Origin: Diploscapter coronatus
Lineage: Eukaryota; Nematoda; Chromadorea; Rhabditida; Rhabditidae
Length of the DNA: 64,000 nucleotides
Reading direction: 5' to 3'
NCBI GenBank assembly: GCA_964036155.1
Contig: OZ038423.1
Span: forward strand, 35,851,249 to 35,915,248
Position numbers and translations under genes: made by a program. This document shows, one piece after another, positions 1 to 23,700 of this stretch. Under the pieces are notes generated by a model that was not told the origin of the DNA, searched no databases, and was given only the letters and a program-made list of their open reading frames with translations. Every line of letters begins with the position of its first letter. The stretch's first letter is position 1.

Positions 1-102
1 GCATTGGCCACGCCCCTCGACGGATTTGAAAGGAGGCCACGTCTGCTCGTCGCATTTTGATCGCTTCTCAGGAGTTTCGACGTCGTCCGCGGATTCTGAA
101 GC
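1..102 (+). promoter_or_regulatory. 5' flank and leader of smu-1
   Basis: Only about 100 bases lie upstream of the smu-1 start in this window. A GC-box/KLF-like stretch (GGCCACGCCCC) lies at 6-16 and a second GGCCACG at about 36-42. A pyrimidine-rich acceptor (GCTTCTCAG) ends at 71, 31 nt before the ATG. In nematodes such a site close to the start codon is often where a spliced leader is added, so this is a candidate trans-splice site. It could equally be a cis acceptor for a leader exon outside the window. The sequence shows only the acceptor-like string; the role is inferred. Confidence 0.35.
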
Positions 103-3100
103 ATGACGTCTATCGAAATCGAGTCCGCAGAGTGAGTTTTACCGGGATTTTACGAAATTTTTCAGAAAAAAGTCGATTTTTCCTTGGTTTTTGTGAATTT
201 TCGAAAATCATGGAATTTTTCTAGAAAACTAGACTTTCAAAAATTCGTTTCTCATTAATTTTGGACGAAAAATATATGAAACATTCGTAAAAAAGCGATT
301 TCTCAGAAAAATTTTCGAGAAGTTGTTTATCTTTCGAAAATTCTCATTTTTCAGTGTGGTCCGACTCATCGAGCAATACCTCAAGGAGAACAATTTGATG
401 AGAACACTCAATGCTCTGCAGGTTAGAAAGAAGATCAAAATTTACAAAAAAAAGCAAAATTTTGTTTATGATGTTTCCTTGAAGTTCCAAAAAATGAATA
501 ACAAATCAGACATGTGCGGGAGGGGTGAATTTTAAAAATTCATGAGCAAGATTTTGGAGAAAACATAGCTGCTGATTTTTCGACTCTTTGGCATTTTGTA
601 AGCTTTTTTCCTCAACAAGCTTTGAGGCTTCTAGAACGTCTTTATGCTTTTCCCTCGACTTTTCAAAGTTTTAGAAGTTACTAGATGTTGATTCTTCTCG
701 AGTTTTCTACATTTATTCTTTCCAGGAAGAAACAAACATCACTTTGAACACGGTGGACAGCATTGATGCATTCGCGCACGAGATCCGTAGCGGCCACTGG
801 GACACCGTTCTCAAAGTCATCCAGCCACTCAAGCTGCCCACCAAGAAACTCATCGATTTGTATGAAGAGGTGAGTCAAAAATAATACCCTTGAGCATATA
901 GTTTCTAGAGGGATTTGCACCTCTTCTTTCTAGCAGTGTTTCTTTTTGGAATTGCTAGGATTCGGCGTATTAAATACTTTTTATCGTAAAATATGCTTTT
1001 CTGAAGCTTATGAAATCCGCTTCAGATTATAATCGAGCTAGTTGAACTGCGCGAATTGGCCACAGCCCGTCTGATCGCCAGACAAACCGACTCCATGCTC
1101 TACCTGAAACAAACCGATCCCGCTAGGTAAGAAAGATTTTTTCCTGATAATGAATCGAAAATTGAGATCCATTAACGACTCCTTAAATATGCTTACTTTC
1201 GATCCATTGTAGTTTCCTAGTTTCTACTTTCCACTTTTCTGTTCTTTTTTCTTGCTATTTTAAAAAAAGTAGAAATTGTCATCTGTTCATTATTTTCCTC
1301 AAAATGTGAACATTTTTCAGATATTCCCGCCTGGAAACGCTCATCAATCGACCCTATTTCGACGCAGCCGAGGTCTATGGCGACACAAGCAAAGAGAAGC
1401 GCCGTGAAACTATTGCACAGGTAGATTTTTAAAATTCGATTTTCATACAAATTAAAATATTTCAGTCGCTCTCGTCCGAAGTCAACGTGGTGCCCCCGTC
1501 CCGTCTGCTGTCTCTGCTCGCACAGGCACTCAAATGGCAACTCCATCAGGGTCTTTTGCCGCCGGGTAAACAGAATTTCTTTGTTTCTTGCAATTAGAAA
1601 GTCCGATAATTTCAACTATCAACCATTTTAAGACGAAATTGTATTGATAATTGATAGAGCAAAACCGGATGATGAATTTTTCAAAAAGAACACTTTTAAA
1701 TGAATTGAAATGATTTGCTTCAATTTTCAGGGACCCAAATCGACCTGTTCCGAGGCAAAGCTGCAATGAAAGAGCAGTTGGAGGAACGGTATCCCACACA
1801 GTTCGCCAGGCACATCAAATTCGGAACCAGTGAGTTCTTTTAAATATATTTTTTCAAAGTTTAAAGTCGAATATTTTCAAGGTTCGTTCCAATTACAAGT
1901 CGAAAGGAGATCGCATTGAAATTTTGAAAATTGAACAAGTTATGGAATTTCTTTAAAGCATAGCTTCCTCGAAGATAATTTTTCATGTTTATCAAACATC
2001 AATCAATCTTGGATTTTTGATAAAACTATCGAACTATGAAAAAAACTTCTCAAAAATTATTCCGTTTTGAGATTTCTTTGAAACGTATTTTTATTTTCTT
2101 TCTGTTTCAGAGAGTTACCCCCTGTCGTGCGTGTTCTCCCCAGACGGCAATTTCCTTGTGACAGGCTCGAAGGACGGCTTCATCGAGGTGTGGAATTTCA
2201 TGAACGGCAAGCTCAGGAAGGATCTCAAGTATCAGGTCGGTTTCAAGAACATGCTTCAGCTTCAAACATTTTACTCTTTACTGCTTTCAATTTGACCCTT
2301 TTCAATGTGAAAATAACGATATTCCAAGACGGAAAAGTCATATTGCGTTTTTTTCCACGAAGAGTTGAATTTTCTTATTCAGTTCTAGTAAGAAAAGAAT
2401 CATCGAAAAATAACGTATCGATGAATTTTTCAGGCTCAAGATAACATGATGATGATGGAGGATGGCGTGACGAGTCTCACGTTCAGCAGGGACTCAGAAA
2501 TGCTCGCCTCGGGAAGCATCGATGGAAAAATCAAGGTTATTTTTCTTTAAATTTATCTTAAAAAAAGAATATGTAAAATAGAATTTTTTCAGATCTGGAA
2601 AATCGAGACGGGTGAATGCCTGCGTCGCTTCGAGAAGGCTCACTCGGGCTCTGTGACGGCCGTCAGATTCTCCCGGGACAACTCGCACGTCCTGTCTGCG
2701 GGAAATGACCACATGATCAGGTTGAATTTTTTCTTCGAGTTTCTTTTTTTTAAATAGAATGTCTTACTTCATTGCATAAAAACTCGGCATTAGTAATTAG
2801 TAAAAACGAATGCAATTGAACAGTTTATGTTGAGAAGTGTCGAATTACTAAACCGGAACGTTTGCGATTATTTGTTCAATTACGAATTTATTCTGTTTTA
2901 GAGTTCACGGCCTGAAAAGTGGCAAAATTCTGAAGGAGTTGAGAGGTCACGGATCCTATGTCACCGATGTGCGCTACACTGAGGAGGGACATCATGCGGT
3001 AATTACCATTATTATTATTATTTTATTTATTTTTTAAATTTCACTTGAAGACAGTACATTGCTTGTTTTACTTTTCCTAATATTTATGAATCATTTGGAA

Positions 3101-4700
3101 CTTATGAGTTCCTTTCAAAATCCGGAACTTTTCGTTAAAGTTGTTAAGTTATGCTTCAAATTGGAAATAATGCAGTAAGGTTTTGCTTTGTTTTATTTAT
3201 CCGTTGATTTCAAAATTCTTCAGATCTCCTGTTCCGCAGATGGTACAATTCGCGTGTGGAGTTTGAAGTCGACAGGTAGATTTTATTTAAGAATAGATAA
3301 TTTTAGAATTTCATGAATATTTTGTGTTGGTTCAATGCCAATGTCCCAAGAAATATGTAATGGGTTGAAGATTAAATTTGCTTGGAACATTTTTTGTGAA
3401 AAAATCGAGTGTAATTCAAAGTTAGACAGATCAGTAAAACGCAATTTTTACTCACTTTTATAAAAAAAAGAAAAAGATTGAATCTACAATGAGACAATAA
3501 TCGCTTAGTTTTGCAGAATGCCTGACGACGTTCCGAGTGCTGGGCGACGTGTCGATCAACTGTCTGTTGCCGGTGCCCAAGACCGATAACTTCATCGTCT
3601 GCAATCGATCCAACACCCTCTACGTCGTCAATCTCCAGGGACAGGTTGGAAAACTTTCTGAAATTCACTTTTTTGTTTAAATAAGTTCATTGCATTTTCA
3701 AGATATGTTTCATAATCCATTTGAAATGGAAACTAGTTTTGCATTCTAGTGAATTACGACCCCCGATATTGGGCGAACTTTGAAAGAAAATCTTGAAAAT
3801 TCTTCATATACGTTGCAATTTTTGTATAAAATTAGAGAATAGCTGGCTATTTCAATTTATTCTTTCTTTTAAAGTTAGCTTAAATATAGAAAAAAAGCGT
3901 TTTTTTTTCGATATATTTTAATTTCGAGTTAAACTTGAAAATGATCCTCGTAGTTGGTTTTAGCAATTTTGCTAAAGAGCTGAAATATAATACATGTCTC
4001 AGATCGTGAAAACGATGACCTCGGGTAAACGAGACCAGGGCGAGTTCCTGTGCGCAGTGACTTCCCCCAGGGCCGAGTGGATCTACGCGATTGCAGAGGA
4101 CTCCGTGCTCTACGCCTTCCCTACTCTCTCAGGCACTCTCGAAAGCACACTTCCGGTCAGCTTTTGACTTATTATTATTATTGAATTCTGATATGAAAAA
4201 TTCTCCATGTCGAGTTAAGGAATGCGAATCTGAGTTTGAAGGTTCCTGAAGCATAGATGAATTTTGACAATTTATTGAACCTGTAAAGTTGATAAAATTA
4301 GCTAAAGTTGAACAATGTTGAAAATAACGAATTTTGGATTTAGTAAATGCACCGAAAAAAGTAAATAATTAGTCAGACGAAAATGCGAGTCAAATAACTG
4401 TCTTGAAACTTATGACATCGCATGAGCAACTCAAATCTTCCCCTCTTAGAAAGACATGCTCTATTGCTAAATGTTAGTGAGCCCCTTTTCTCATTCACTT
4501 GTTCAGTTGGGGAGAAAGGAAGAGTCACAAACATTTAGCATTAGCATATTTCTAGGAGAGAGATTTGAGAGGGATGTCTATGATATCGAGGAATTGTTTA
4601 GGTGAGCGAGAAACACGTGCTGGGAATGGCCCATCACCCGCACCAGAATCTCATCGGCACTTTCGCCGAGGACTGCCTTCTCAAATTGTGGAGAGACTGA
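103..4700 (+). CDS. smu-1: SMU1/SMU-1 spliceosome-associated WD40 protein, 15 exons
   Basis: Exons: 103-131, 355-421, 726-869, 1026-1126, 1321-1420, 1466-1565, 1731-1829, 2111-2235, 2434-2535, 2593-2720, 2902-2998, 3224-3275, 3517-3644, 4003-4155, 4602-4700. They total 1524 nt and encode 507 aa, close to the 510 or so usual for the family. All donors are GT. Residues about 9-40 form a LisH motif ([14 protein letters not shown]), followed by a CTLH region (about 43-95). A WD40 propeller runs from about residue 216 to the end, with blades marked by [46 protein letters not shown] and the C-terminal LLKLWRD. The [10 protein letters not shown] and VCNRSNT segments are hallmark SMU1 sequences. SMU1 binds RED/SMU-2 in the spliceosomal B complex and affects splice-site choice; in C. 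elegans smu-1 modifies unc-52 splicing. The start is the first ATG after the acceptor at 71 and directly precedes the LisH. Identification is secure; small exon-boundary errors are possible but all phases agree. Confidence 0.96.
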
Positions 4701-4838
4701 TGAGAAGAATCATGGCAGGTTTGAATTTGAAAACCATATTTATTATTACTTTTTCTAGTTCAATTCTGTTTAATTGTCAATTTTTCCACTTTTGATAATT
4801 TCTTTGAAATCTTTGAAATAGTTCATCCATTTAGCCTA

Positions 4839-4853
4839 AATAAAGCAATAAAT
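4839..4853 (+). terminator. Poly(A) signals of smu-1
   Basis: Two AATAAA hexamers (4839-4844 and 4848-4853) lie about 140-150 bases after the smu-1 stop, in the expected position for 3'-end formation. They imply a 3' UTR of roughly 165 bases. Confidence 0.65.
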
Positions 4854-5966
4854 TTGACTATTCGATTTTAGAAAATTTAGACCTGTTCAAAGATTTTCGA
4901 GAAAGATAAATGGTATCGAAGTTTCGTATTATTTCGATTTTGTCTAAAATAATATCACTCTGAGTTTACGATCTTGATTTGTTGAGTTTTGTTTTCTTTT
5001 TGAAACTAGTAAAGTATCCATGATAGGAATTTTAAAAACATAAATGAAACTTTCGACAAATTTCAATTTAATCTAATGAACTAAGACTTTCTCGTTCGAT
5101 ATAAAACTCAGCAAGTCTCAAAATACTCATTTTCCCAAGTTATTTTACTCGAATTTTCGATTACGATGGTATTGATTTTGATAATCAATTTAGTTTGTTG
5201 AAAATTGTTGTTTTTGTTTTATTTTTCGTAGAAATCAGGAATAAAGTCGATCTCAGAATTTTAGAAAATATTGTTGACAATTCAGAGTTTCTAGACTCTA
5301 GATGATATTTGAAAATCGATGAAAATTTATTTGACTTGGGAGACTCATATTTTTCAGATTTTCCCTAAAGTTCATAGCCGTCTCAACCGGTTCTATCGTC
5401 AAATCAAGGTCGGTCGAAGTTTTTATTTTTAAACATCTAAAAATGGGATAAAAATTAAAATAATCCGTAAAAGGAAGCTAAAACTAAGCACTGTGAAAAC
5501 ATTGATCGGAAAGCAAATTATCGAGCGCCTTTCGACACGTGAAAAGCAAACATTTTGCCTATTGATTCTGTTCATTTTCATTATTGAATCTTCACAAAAA
5601 AAAATGCTGCCAATTTTGGAATTTTCCTGAAAATTGCCCATATTTACTGATTTTTCAAATATTTTCTTATGAGCTTGATAAAATCGTCTTGGTCATTGCT
5701 CTACTATTTTTTTGCTAAATGTTTAATCCGGTACTTTTTATTATCCTATAAATTTTAAAATCGCCTGAAAATTGACTCACAATTTTTCGAATACCTCCCC
5801 AGGTGTGCGGTGCACGCTTTTCCCTTTATTCTCGCCCCGCATTAATTTGTCATTTCTCGCCTGCAATTCTCCATACATCGCAGCGATAATTCGCTTTATG
5901 GGAGATTAGGTTAAGCCTTGAATGCATGCTTTGTATTGCTTACGAGGATAAGCTTTTCCTCCAGAA

Positions 5967-6132
5967 TTTTAGATTTACGTGATGAAATACGATAAAACTC
6001 GGGAGTTCATTCAATTTTGACCCGATTTTATTTATCTTTTTCTTGCTAATAAGTAATAATTTCCACGCCTGATTTTTTTTTTAGATTTCATGATAAATTA
6101 CACTAAAACTCGAGAGTTCATTTGGATTTTGA
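5967..6132. repeat. Degenerate direct duplication, about 112-bp period
   Basis: A segment of about 53 bases at 5967-6020 (TTTTAGATTTACGTGATGAA...) recurs at 6079-6132 (TTTTAGATTTCATGATAAAT...). Both copies share AAACTCG.GAGTTCATT and end in ATTTTGA. By eye the copies are about 80% identical, and the sequences following each copy are more weakly similar. This looks like an old tandem duplication in non-coding DNA. Confidence 0.55.
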
Positions 6133-6185
6133 AGTATTTATTGAACTTCGAATTTTTCGAAAAAAAAAAAATCCATGCATATTTG

Positions 6186-6336
6186 AGCTATCTCGAAGGC
6201 AGGGCTATTTTTCGTACTGGGGAAATTTCGTTTAGCTATCTAGGAAATGGATTCTGGTAGTTGCAAAATTTCCGAAAGTGTTCGAATTTTTCAAATGTTG
6301 AACTAGAGATTTTCGTCCTGCTATCTCGGAAATAGT
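6186..6336. repeat. Three degraded copies of a CTATCTCGGAAATAG-like unit
   Basis: AGCTATCTCGAAGG (near 6186), AGCTATCTAGGAAATGG (near 6234) and TGCTATCTCGGAAATAG (near 6320) share the core GCTATCT.GGAAAT. Spacing is irregular (about 48 and 87 bases). This is a weak, old local repeat with no evident function. Confidence 0.35.
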
Positions 6337-7572
6337 CTAAATAGTTATTCTGAAATTGTTTTGATATGCTTCGCTAAATTTTCAACTTTGGGAATCTACT
6401 TTGCAAAGCGATAGGACGTTATCAGTATCAAAATTTACGCCAGTTTTAAACTTATTTCTTTGCATATCCAGTAAGACTTCAATTTTCAATGTTCATTTTT
6501 CAACCTTGGTTTGAATTTTCTTTTCAAAAAACCCTCCATGATTTCATTCTTCATTCTGAAATTTTGACTGACGGAAAAATCCTTCAGCTGCAAATATCGA
6601 AATTCATTGACTCTGAAATTCTCGAATAGAATTGCGGTTTTTCCATTTGCAGTGTTGATTTTTCATTGCTCTGCCTCATTTTCACTCTAGCAGAATCAAG
6701 CAGTCAAAGGCCCATTTCCTTTCATTTTTTCGCCTTCCATTTTGGACCCCATTCTTCCACTTATTCACGCCCATTTGCACCTGTGGCAAAATGCAGAAAA
6801 CGAGAGATAAAAAGAGAGCATAAAACACATCATGATTTGAAGTCTATTGTAGGGGAAATCTCGATTTGTTAATTTTTAGGGATTTTCTTTTGAAAGATCT
6901 AAACTTGCTCATATAAGAAGTTATGTTTCAAATTTTTGAGCTCAAGACCGAAGCTGCTAATAGATCGTTTCTTGTGTCGATGTATATTATTCTTGAAACA
7001 TACCTAATTTTTTAATTTACTTATCAGCACTATTATTTTCTAAAGGCTCAACTAAAAATTGCGATATCTTTCAAGATCAAAGAGTCTTCTCGTTAATTTT
7101 CGAATATCAAATTGAGATGCAAAATAGGTTTCTAAATTATTCAGTTTCCTTTCTCCCTTCGACTTTCTATCGCCTCTCCTTTACAACTCGCTAAGTTAAT
7201 TGCCTCAGAGCAATTTCTTAGCTTTCAAGCTTTTTCTCTAATATCTTATCTTTCAGCATCTTTCCTAGTTTTTTCCTTCTTTCCGATTTCTCTTTGCCGT
7301 TAATTCTCCAACCAACTAACCAGAGTAAGTAATTCGCTTCCGTTTTGGATAAATCAAGGATAGCCTGAAATCGGACAAATTTATTCTTAGTCTAAATTTT
7401 TAGAGAATTCAAAAATTTGATGGGAATCACTAATTTCGCTATTTTTATATTCGTTTCACTCATGAAAACACGATTTTCGACTAATTCGAAAACTTATGTA
7501 AATTTTGTTAAATCTCCAAGCATCTTAACAAAAATTCTAAGACTAGAGTTCCTTGCCTGAAATCCTGAGAAA

Positions 7573-7913
7573 TTACCTCATTTTATCTTTTTTCTGCACG
7601 TAACCTTTGTGTTGAATTCCCATGTCAATTTGGCCGATTAATTTTTCTGGGTGTCCTCCCGAAAGAAGGCCATTTTCCGAATGATTTTGTGGTTTTTCGG
7701 GCGAGTTTTCTTCGTTTCCCCCAGTCTCTCTATTTTCAACATACGTGCGTATTTCGCATGCCACATCTCTGCAAACAGTCGGGGGTTCATTCGACAAATC
7801 CGGAAAAAAACCCCCGAAACATTCACTCAGACCCGCGAAATTATATTAGATTTTTTTGCCAAAACACGGAAAATGTTGCATTTAATTTGCTAGGAATTAA
7901 TGTTTTGAATTAG
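7573..7913. other. Block open in several frames on both strands, no recognised gene
   Basis: Around 7573-7913 reading frames of 62-80 codons are open twice on each strand, which is uncommon in this stop-rich AT-rich DNA. The block is GC-richer than its surroundings. It holds an 8-bp stem CGGGGGTT/AACCCCCG (about 7780-7787 and 7808-7815). None of the four translations resembles a protein I know, and no splice pattern supports a coding exon. It may be a non-coding transcript, a regulatory block or a decayed mobile sequence. Confidence 0.25.
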
Positions 7914-9790
7914 ATACAATGAAATTGCATCGTGAAAGATGAGTTTTTCGGAAATTTATTAAATCTCTGATATTCAGACGATTTTTTGTAGAATAAATCA
8001 GCCAAAAATAACGAACTTTCATGGAACTTTTTCACGTTTTTAACATTCAAAGATTCTTTTTTATGCGTCAAATTCTCGGCTATAATCCCCCATATGAGCC
8101 TTTGATAATCTTTTCAATCTTTAGATAAGCTGACGCGAGCTGATAAGATACGATAGTTTATTTATTTTTAACTTCATTTCCACGAGATTTACCACATTTT
8201 AACTTTGCAATCTTTATTAGACGTGTTGCAAATGTCTAGTTTTCTTTACTTTTCCGAATAGCTTTTCAAAAGTACTTCTTTTTTCCTTGCCCACTATTTT
8301 ATGCTCTTTAAATTATGAATTTGCACCTTATTTTTCGTGCAAAATGGAAATAATATGCGACGCCTAATTATCTTCAAAAATAGTATTCATCATTGCTCAC
8401 GAAGGATCATTATTCTAACTCTAGAAACTTTAATGTTTACTTAAAACTTATCTAAGCTATATTATTTCCCTCAAGAATTACTTTTTCCCGAACAATCATA
8501 TTTCGATCATTATTAATTTTCGTCAAAAATGCATATCTTTGAGGGCATGCAAAATCTCTAACTCTCTTCAAGAAATAGTACTACTTCTCTTAGCTCTGAT
8601 ATAGCCTCTTTTCCGTGGGTTTTGTTGTCTGTCACCCTACAAATTAATTCAGTCTGACACTCTTATTTCTCACTTTTCCATCTCCAGGACCGCTGTTTTG
8701 CATTAGTCTTTCGAAATGCTCTAAGGGTTTTTTCTTGAATTATTAGATAAAATTCCTATCTTCTCTCCAAGAAATTAAATAGTATGTCATATCGAGAGAG
8801 AAGAAAGAGCATGTTTCCTTAATTTCTCTCGGAAAGGTGCATTAGTTTTCTGCGGGGTGATTTGTTGGCTTTTTCGGGTCACGTTTTGAGAAGTCTGGTT
8901 ATAATGCTATAACTTTTATTCACAAAGAGACTTTTGAACTTGAGTATCCTAAAAATATTTAATTGCGTACCTTGAATATTCTAAATATATCGAAAGTCGT
9001 TTCGACCGATTAAAGCAAATTTAATATCCTTTGTAGATGACTTTTCTGAAAGATACCTTAAACTTTTTCTGCATTTAAAATAACTAGCCTTCTAATAACA
9101 AAGGTCCGTACGGCCTATGTATTTAAAAAAAAATTAATCTAGATTTTTTCTCTCCTAAATTGACGTAGATTTTGGGAATGCCTTCTTTTATCTTTCTTTT
9201 CATCTCTACTTCTGTGTTCAGAACTTTCTTTTCTTTCTCTGCATGGATTTCTCTGCTTCTTTAATTTCTCCCATTTTCTAGTACTTTCTTATTCTTTACC
9301 TCTGCTAATTTCTTCAGACACCATTTCGAGATATTCGATGCTTTTTGCGGAAATGACAATGTTTCACTCGATTTACTCAAATTTCCCAGAAAAATTTTCA
9401 CCTGCCCTTTGAAATTTGAAATTCATTTTCATTTTTGTTTTCGAAATTTAGATTTTGATGTAGGTCTCGAAAATTTCCTAAACTGTTTTTAATTTCATCT
9501 GAAGAAAATCACTAGTTTTCGGATTTTCGATCAAGCTTTTGATTATATCTAGTTTAAAAAGCAGGATTAGATATGCACAATTCATCTTTCAACTATTTTT
9601 TCCTTCTTCGCGAAAGAACTTGTGTTTTGTGGTATAATCATAATTTCTCCCTCATATATCGGCTTATTTATTTTCTTGATATGTTTCAGCTCGTGTTTAT
9701 TTTTCCATCTCAAATTCTTGAACAATAGACCCGTTTCACTTCATCGCCAGTTTTCTGCTCGTCTAATGAATTGAAAAAGCTTAAGTAAAT

Positions 9791-9965
9791 TTTTGTAGTT
9801 AACGGAGCATCAACGTCAAAACTCGACGTGATATTTATATCGGACGGAATTTCAACAAATCGCCAAAGTTATATCTGTGGAGTATAAGAATTATTGCAAA
9901 AACGACGACAAAATTGTGCATCGAACAGAATTGCGCAGCCTACACAAAACTCAAACCGACCTCTA
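9791..9965 (+). promoter_or_regulatory. Candidate 5' UTR of pmr-1 with splice acceptor
   Basis: A good acceptor (AATTTTTGTAG) ends at 9798, 167 nt upstream of the chosen ATG at 9966. The intervening sequence has no closer, stronger acceptor. It may be the site of spliced-leader addition or the 3' end of an upstream leader intron. The assignment rests only on splice-site appearance and position. Confidence 0.35.
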
Positions 9966-20456
<10,491 letters not shown>

Positions 20457-20737
20457 GAAGGACACAGAAAGATTACTGTAGCAAGGATACTGTAAGTATT
20501 TTTCATACGTCTAATTCGTTACTATCTTTTCACTTTCGATTTTGAAGAACCTGAAATCACTAAACTTGTAAAATTGTATAGAAAACGAATATTGTTCTTA
20601 TTTTCTATACAATTTATGTTGTGATAACAGGAATCAAACATTTGAACATGCAGACGCTTGTACTTGAAAGGTAATAATTTGCTCACACCCAGTATGAAAA
20701 TCAATGTATTCATGAAGATTTATTATGAAAGATACTA

Positions 20738-20743
20738 AATAAA
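20738..20743 (+). terminator. Poly(A) signal of pmr-1
   Basis: AATAAA lies 281 bases after the stop codon in AT-rich sequence and is the first canonical hexamer after the gene. It predicts a 3' UTR of about 300 bases. Confidence 0.55.
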
Positions 20744-23700
20744 TGACTTCATGATGCTATTTTAAAAATTACAGTACACTTCCACGTTGGAGCCTACTAG
20801 GGACGATTATTATTCTAATAACGTTCTAAAAATTCACAATTGTGGTATTCAAATTTCTAAACACTCATATGCTAGACCCATAGACCTCGACCACACGACT
20901 TTGATATTTGACAGACATTTTTTGATGCAGGTTCACGAATTTCATACAATTATCTAAAGGAACAACTAATTATATCGAATTGCCAAGTCATTTATCGCAA
21001 TCTTTCACATGCAATTTACATAATAGTTATTTCAGTATTTATTTTAATTAATTTAAGAATATAATCAGAAAAATTTTCGATTACTAATAATGATTTTGAA
21101 ATTAGGCACAATTTTTATCTTTCATCAACTCTTTTAATTACATTTTTTTCGAGTCCACTTTGCAACGGGTTAAAATTCTCTGTAACGCACGAAGTTTGCG
21201 TGAAAAATACTATAATTTCTATTGCTGAAGTGAAAAATAGTTTATCTGGACCATGCCCATGAAAACGATGATAGGCGGGCTATCAAATTTGAAATTTAGG
21301 ATGATTTTACTTGGCTTTGTGTGATGGGAAATATTTATCTAGGATTTCCTTTTGAATATCGATTTTATTGCGCTCAGAAAACCTGCTTTTGTTGGAAAAA
21401 ATCGTAATTTCTGAGCTCAATAAAATCAACCAAATATCTAGGCAATTCATTTCAATTTACAAAAATCGCTCTTCGTATTTCAGTTCGCATTCCTTTCTGG
21501 TTTATTTTCGCAAATTAGTAAAATTTAACATTTATGAAATCTCATATTCTAAAATGATAAAAAGAATATTTATAGATGTCTCAAGACACGAGATTTTAAA
21601 ATGGTAAATTTTCTCGTTAGATATCACTTCTGTTTCTGTATCATGAGTGAGTTCAGATTTCTATATCAATTCATATCTCTAACGAATTTCGTGAAAGCAA
21701 AGATTTTATCCGAGAAAACAGATTTTAGAATATTTATTAAAAATAAAGTGAAATTTTTAATTAAAAAAATCAAATTAAGCATGAAGAGTAGTTTATGTTG
21801 TATTTTTCCGATTTTTTGCACTTTATTTGAACCCGGAATTATTTTTGGCTTTTTTTTTAGAAGTAATGATAAAAACGTGACAAAACAAATCATTTGACAA
21901 ACGCACTTTTTGAACTTACACTTAAAATACTCGCTATCAAATATCATTCCCAGTATCTAATCCTACTGATAAGAAGGCTAAAAACACCGCAACGTTAGAT
22001 TTGCAATTGGTGTCTAAACTCTAATCCCTTCTGTTATTAATCTTATGATCAAAGCCTCGTGATTTTTCGTCCCCACTTTTCTAATCTTTCGAAAATTTTT
22101 TTTTTTTTTAAATTTTAACCAAGGGACAATTGTACTAATCAGAAAGCATGAGCATATTTTAATGGGACACGAGATTTTTTTTTTTAAAATTATTATCAAA
22201 AAATTTTAAGTCTTTGTCAATCTATCTTTCAACATTCGAGCAAAGATTTTGCCGAACGTCTCGTTCTCTCCCCCTCACATTTTTTCCTGCACAATGTTGA
22301 ATTTTTGTTTCCGGTTCAAGCAGAAAAAGAAATGAGAATTCATTGACAGATGAAAAGCTGAAAAATGTGGATGTGATAACGGCATTCTATTTGATTTGAC
22401 TGATGGTTTTTGAAAATCTCATCTGTGATGAAGAATAACGCTTTAGAAACAGGTCGGATATTTCGATTTTATGCTTACGCAACCAGTTTGAAATGCTATG
22501 CTTTACGCGCGCTGTAAATTCTTCAAAAATTCCTCACCACCACCTTCATGATAAATGCTACGCCGACAGATAGAATTTATAGACGCGCTCACGTAAGGGG
22601 AAGTTTACATAATATACAAATGAAAAGTGCGTATTCATGAGTTATTTATTTTAATTCGTCATTTTTAATATATATGTTCAATCATTTGCTTTGTTTATAT
22701 CGTTTTTTTTTAATTTATTTATCTTAACCTAAAACAAATTAGAAACAACCGCCAACTAAACTTCGTAATTCATTATCCATGGAATTTATCAACGCAATGC
22801 TAAAATTAAATTTGACGCAATTTACCTTGGTTCTAGAACTCAAGAAATAATCCCTCCTCTAATCCACTCTAGAAATTGTACAAATCTATCATTGAATGCA
22901 AACAATGCATTAGCTTTGACATTTCAATAAAAGAAATCTTTGATCAAAATCAATCGCCAATCAATTAGGCTGCAAAATCGTTGAATTTACACAAATAGAA
23001 TTTGCAAAGTAAATTCAAATGCTATTTGGCCTCTAGCCAAGTTTTTTAGATCAACTGAAAAAGCTAAAATTGTAATTTCAAATATAGATTTTATAGTTTT
23101 ATTTTCGCGCGATAAATTTGTAATTTGCTTGGTCCGTTAATTGCGAAAAGCAAGAAATTTCCTCGAAATTGTTGCTCGCTCTTTCCGAAAGTGTTCCATA
23201 ACATTTCCAAAGCACCGAAATAGTCTTCCTTTGATAGGACAAACGGCTAAACCTGGCATTTTGCAAATTAAGAATGCATTTTTGCTCTAAAACGAGCAAT
23301 TAGTTGAATCTTGGATACTGGTCTGCTTAGTTTTTTCAACATTTTCATACTGTAATCCACAAATACTTTATTTTTGTGCAAAAGTATTATTTTTGGTATT
23401 TCGACGAAAACGATTCCCAAATATTATTTTATGTGGAAAAAGTCTATCTCTGAAATGTGTGATTCATAAAAGAGTAGGTTTTGATTTGTATTTTAATACA
23501 AAACAGCGATAAATTAAATGAATCAAATGAATATTATTCATTCCCAATACAAATACAAAACTTTTCATAAGGTTGAAAATGTGATTTCTGGCGAATAACA
23601 AGTCTATCACTTTCAATGAGCTAAATCAGGCCTCATGAAACCGCTTCTCCAGAATATTCTAGTCCAAACATTTTTGCATCAACAAAGCACAAAATAGAAT

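Larger units (their letters stand above)
4866..9790. other. Intergenic region between smu-1 and pmr-1
   Basis: About 4.9 kb of AT-rich DNA with no supportable protein gene. It contains a degenerate direct duplication (5967-6132), three degraded copies of a CTATCTCGGAAA-like unit (6186-6336), a GC-richer block open in several frames (7573-7913), and three copies of the TGAAACATA motif or its complement (6922-6930, 6994-7002, 9680-9688). The stretch 7141-7330 is pyrimidine-rich. The pmr-1 promoter must lie here or just downstream, but I cannot point to a TATA box or initiator with confidence. Confidence 0.6.

Noticed and set aside
20486..20497. Donor-like ACT|GTAAGTA after the pmr-1 stop, suggesting an intron in the 3' UTR or an alternative last exon
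   Set aside because: No convincing acceptor or coding continuation follows before the poly(A) signal; the stop at 20456 gives the usual family C-terminus.
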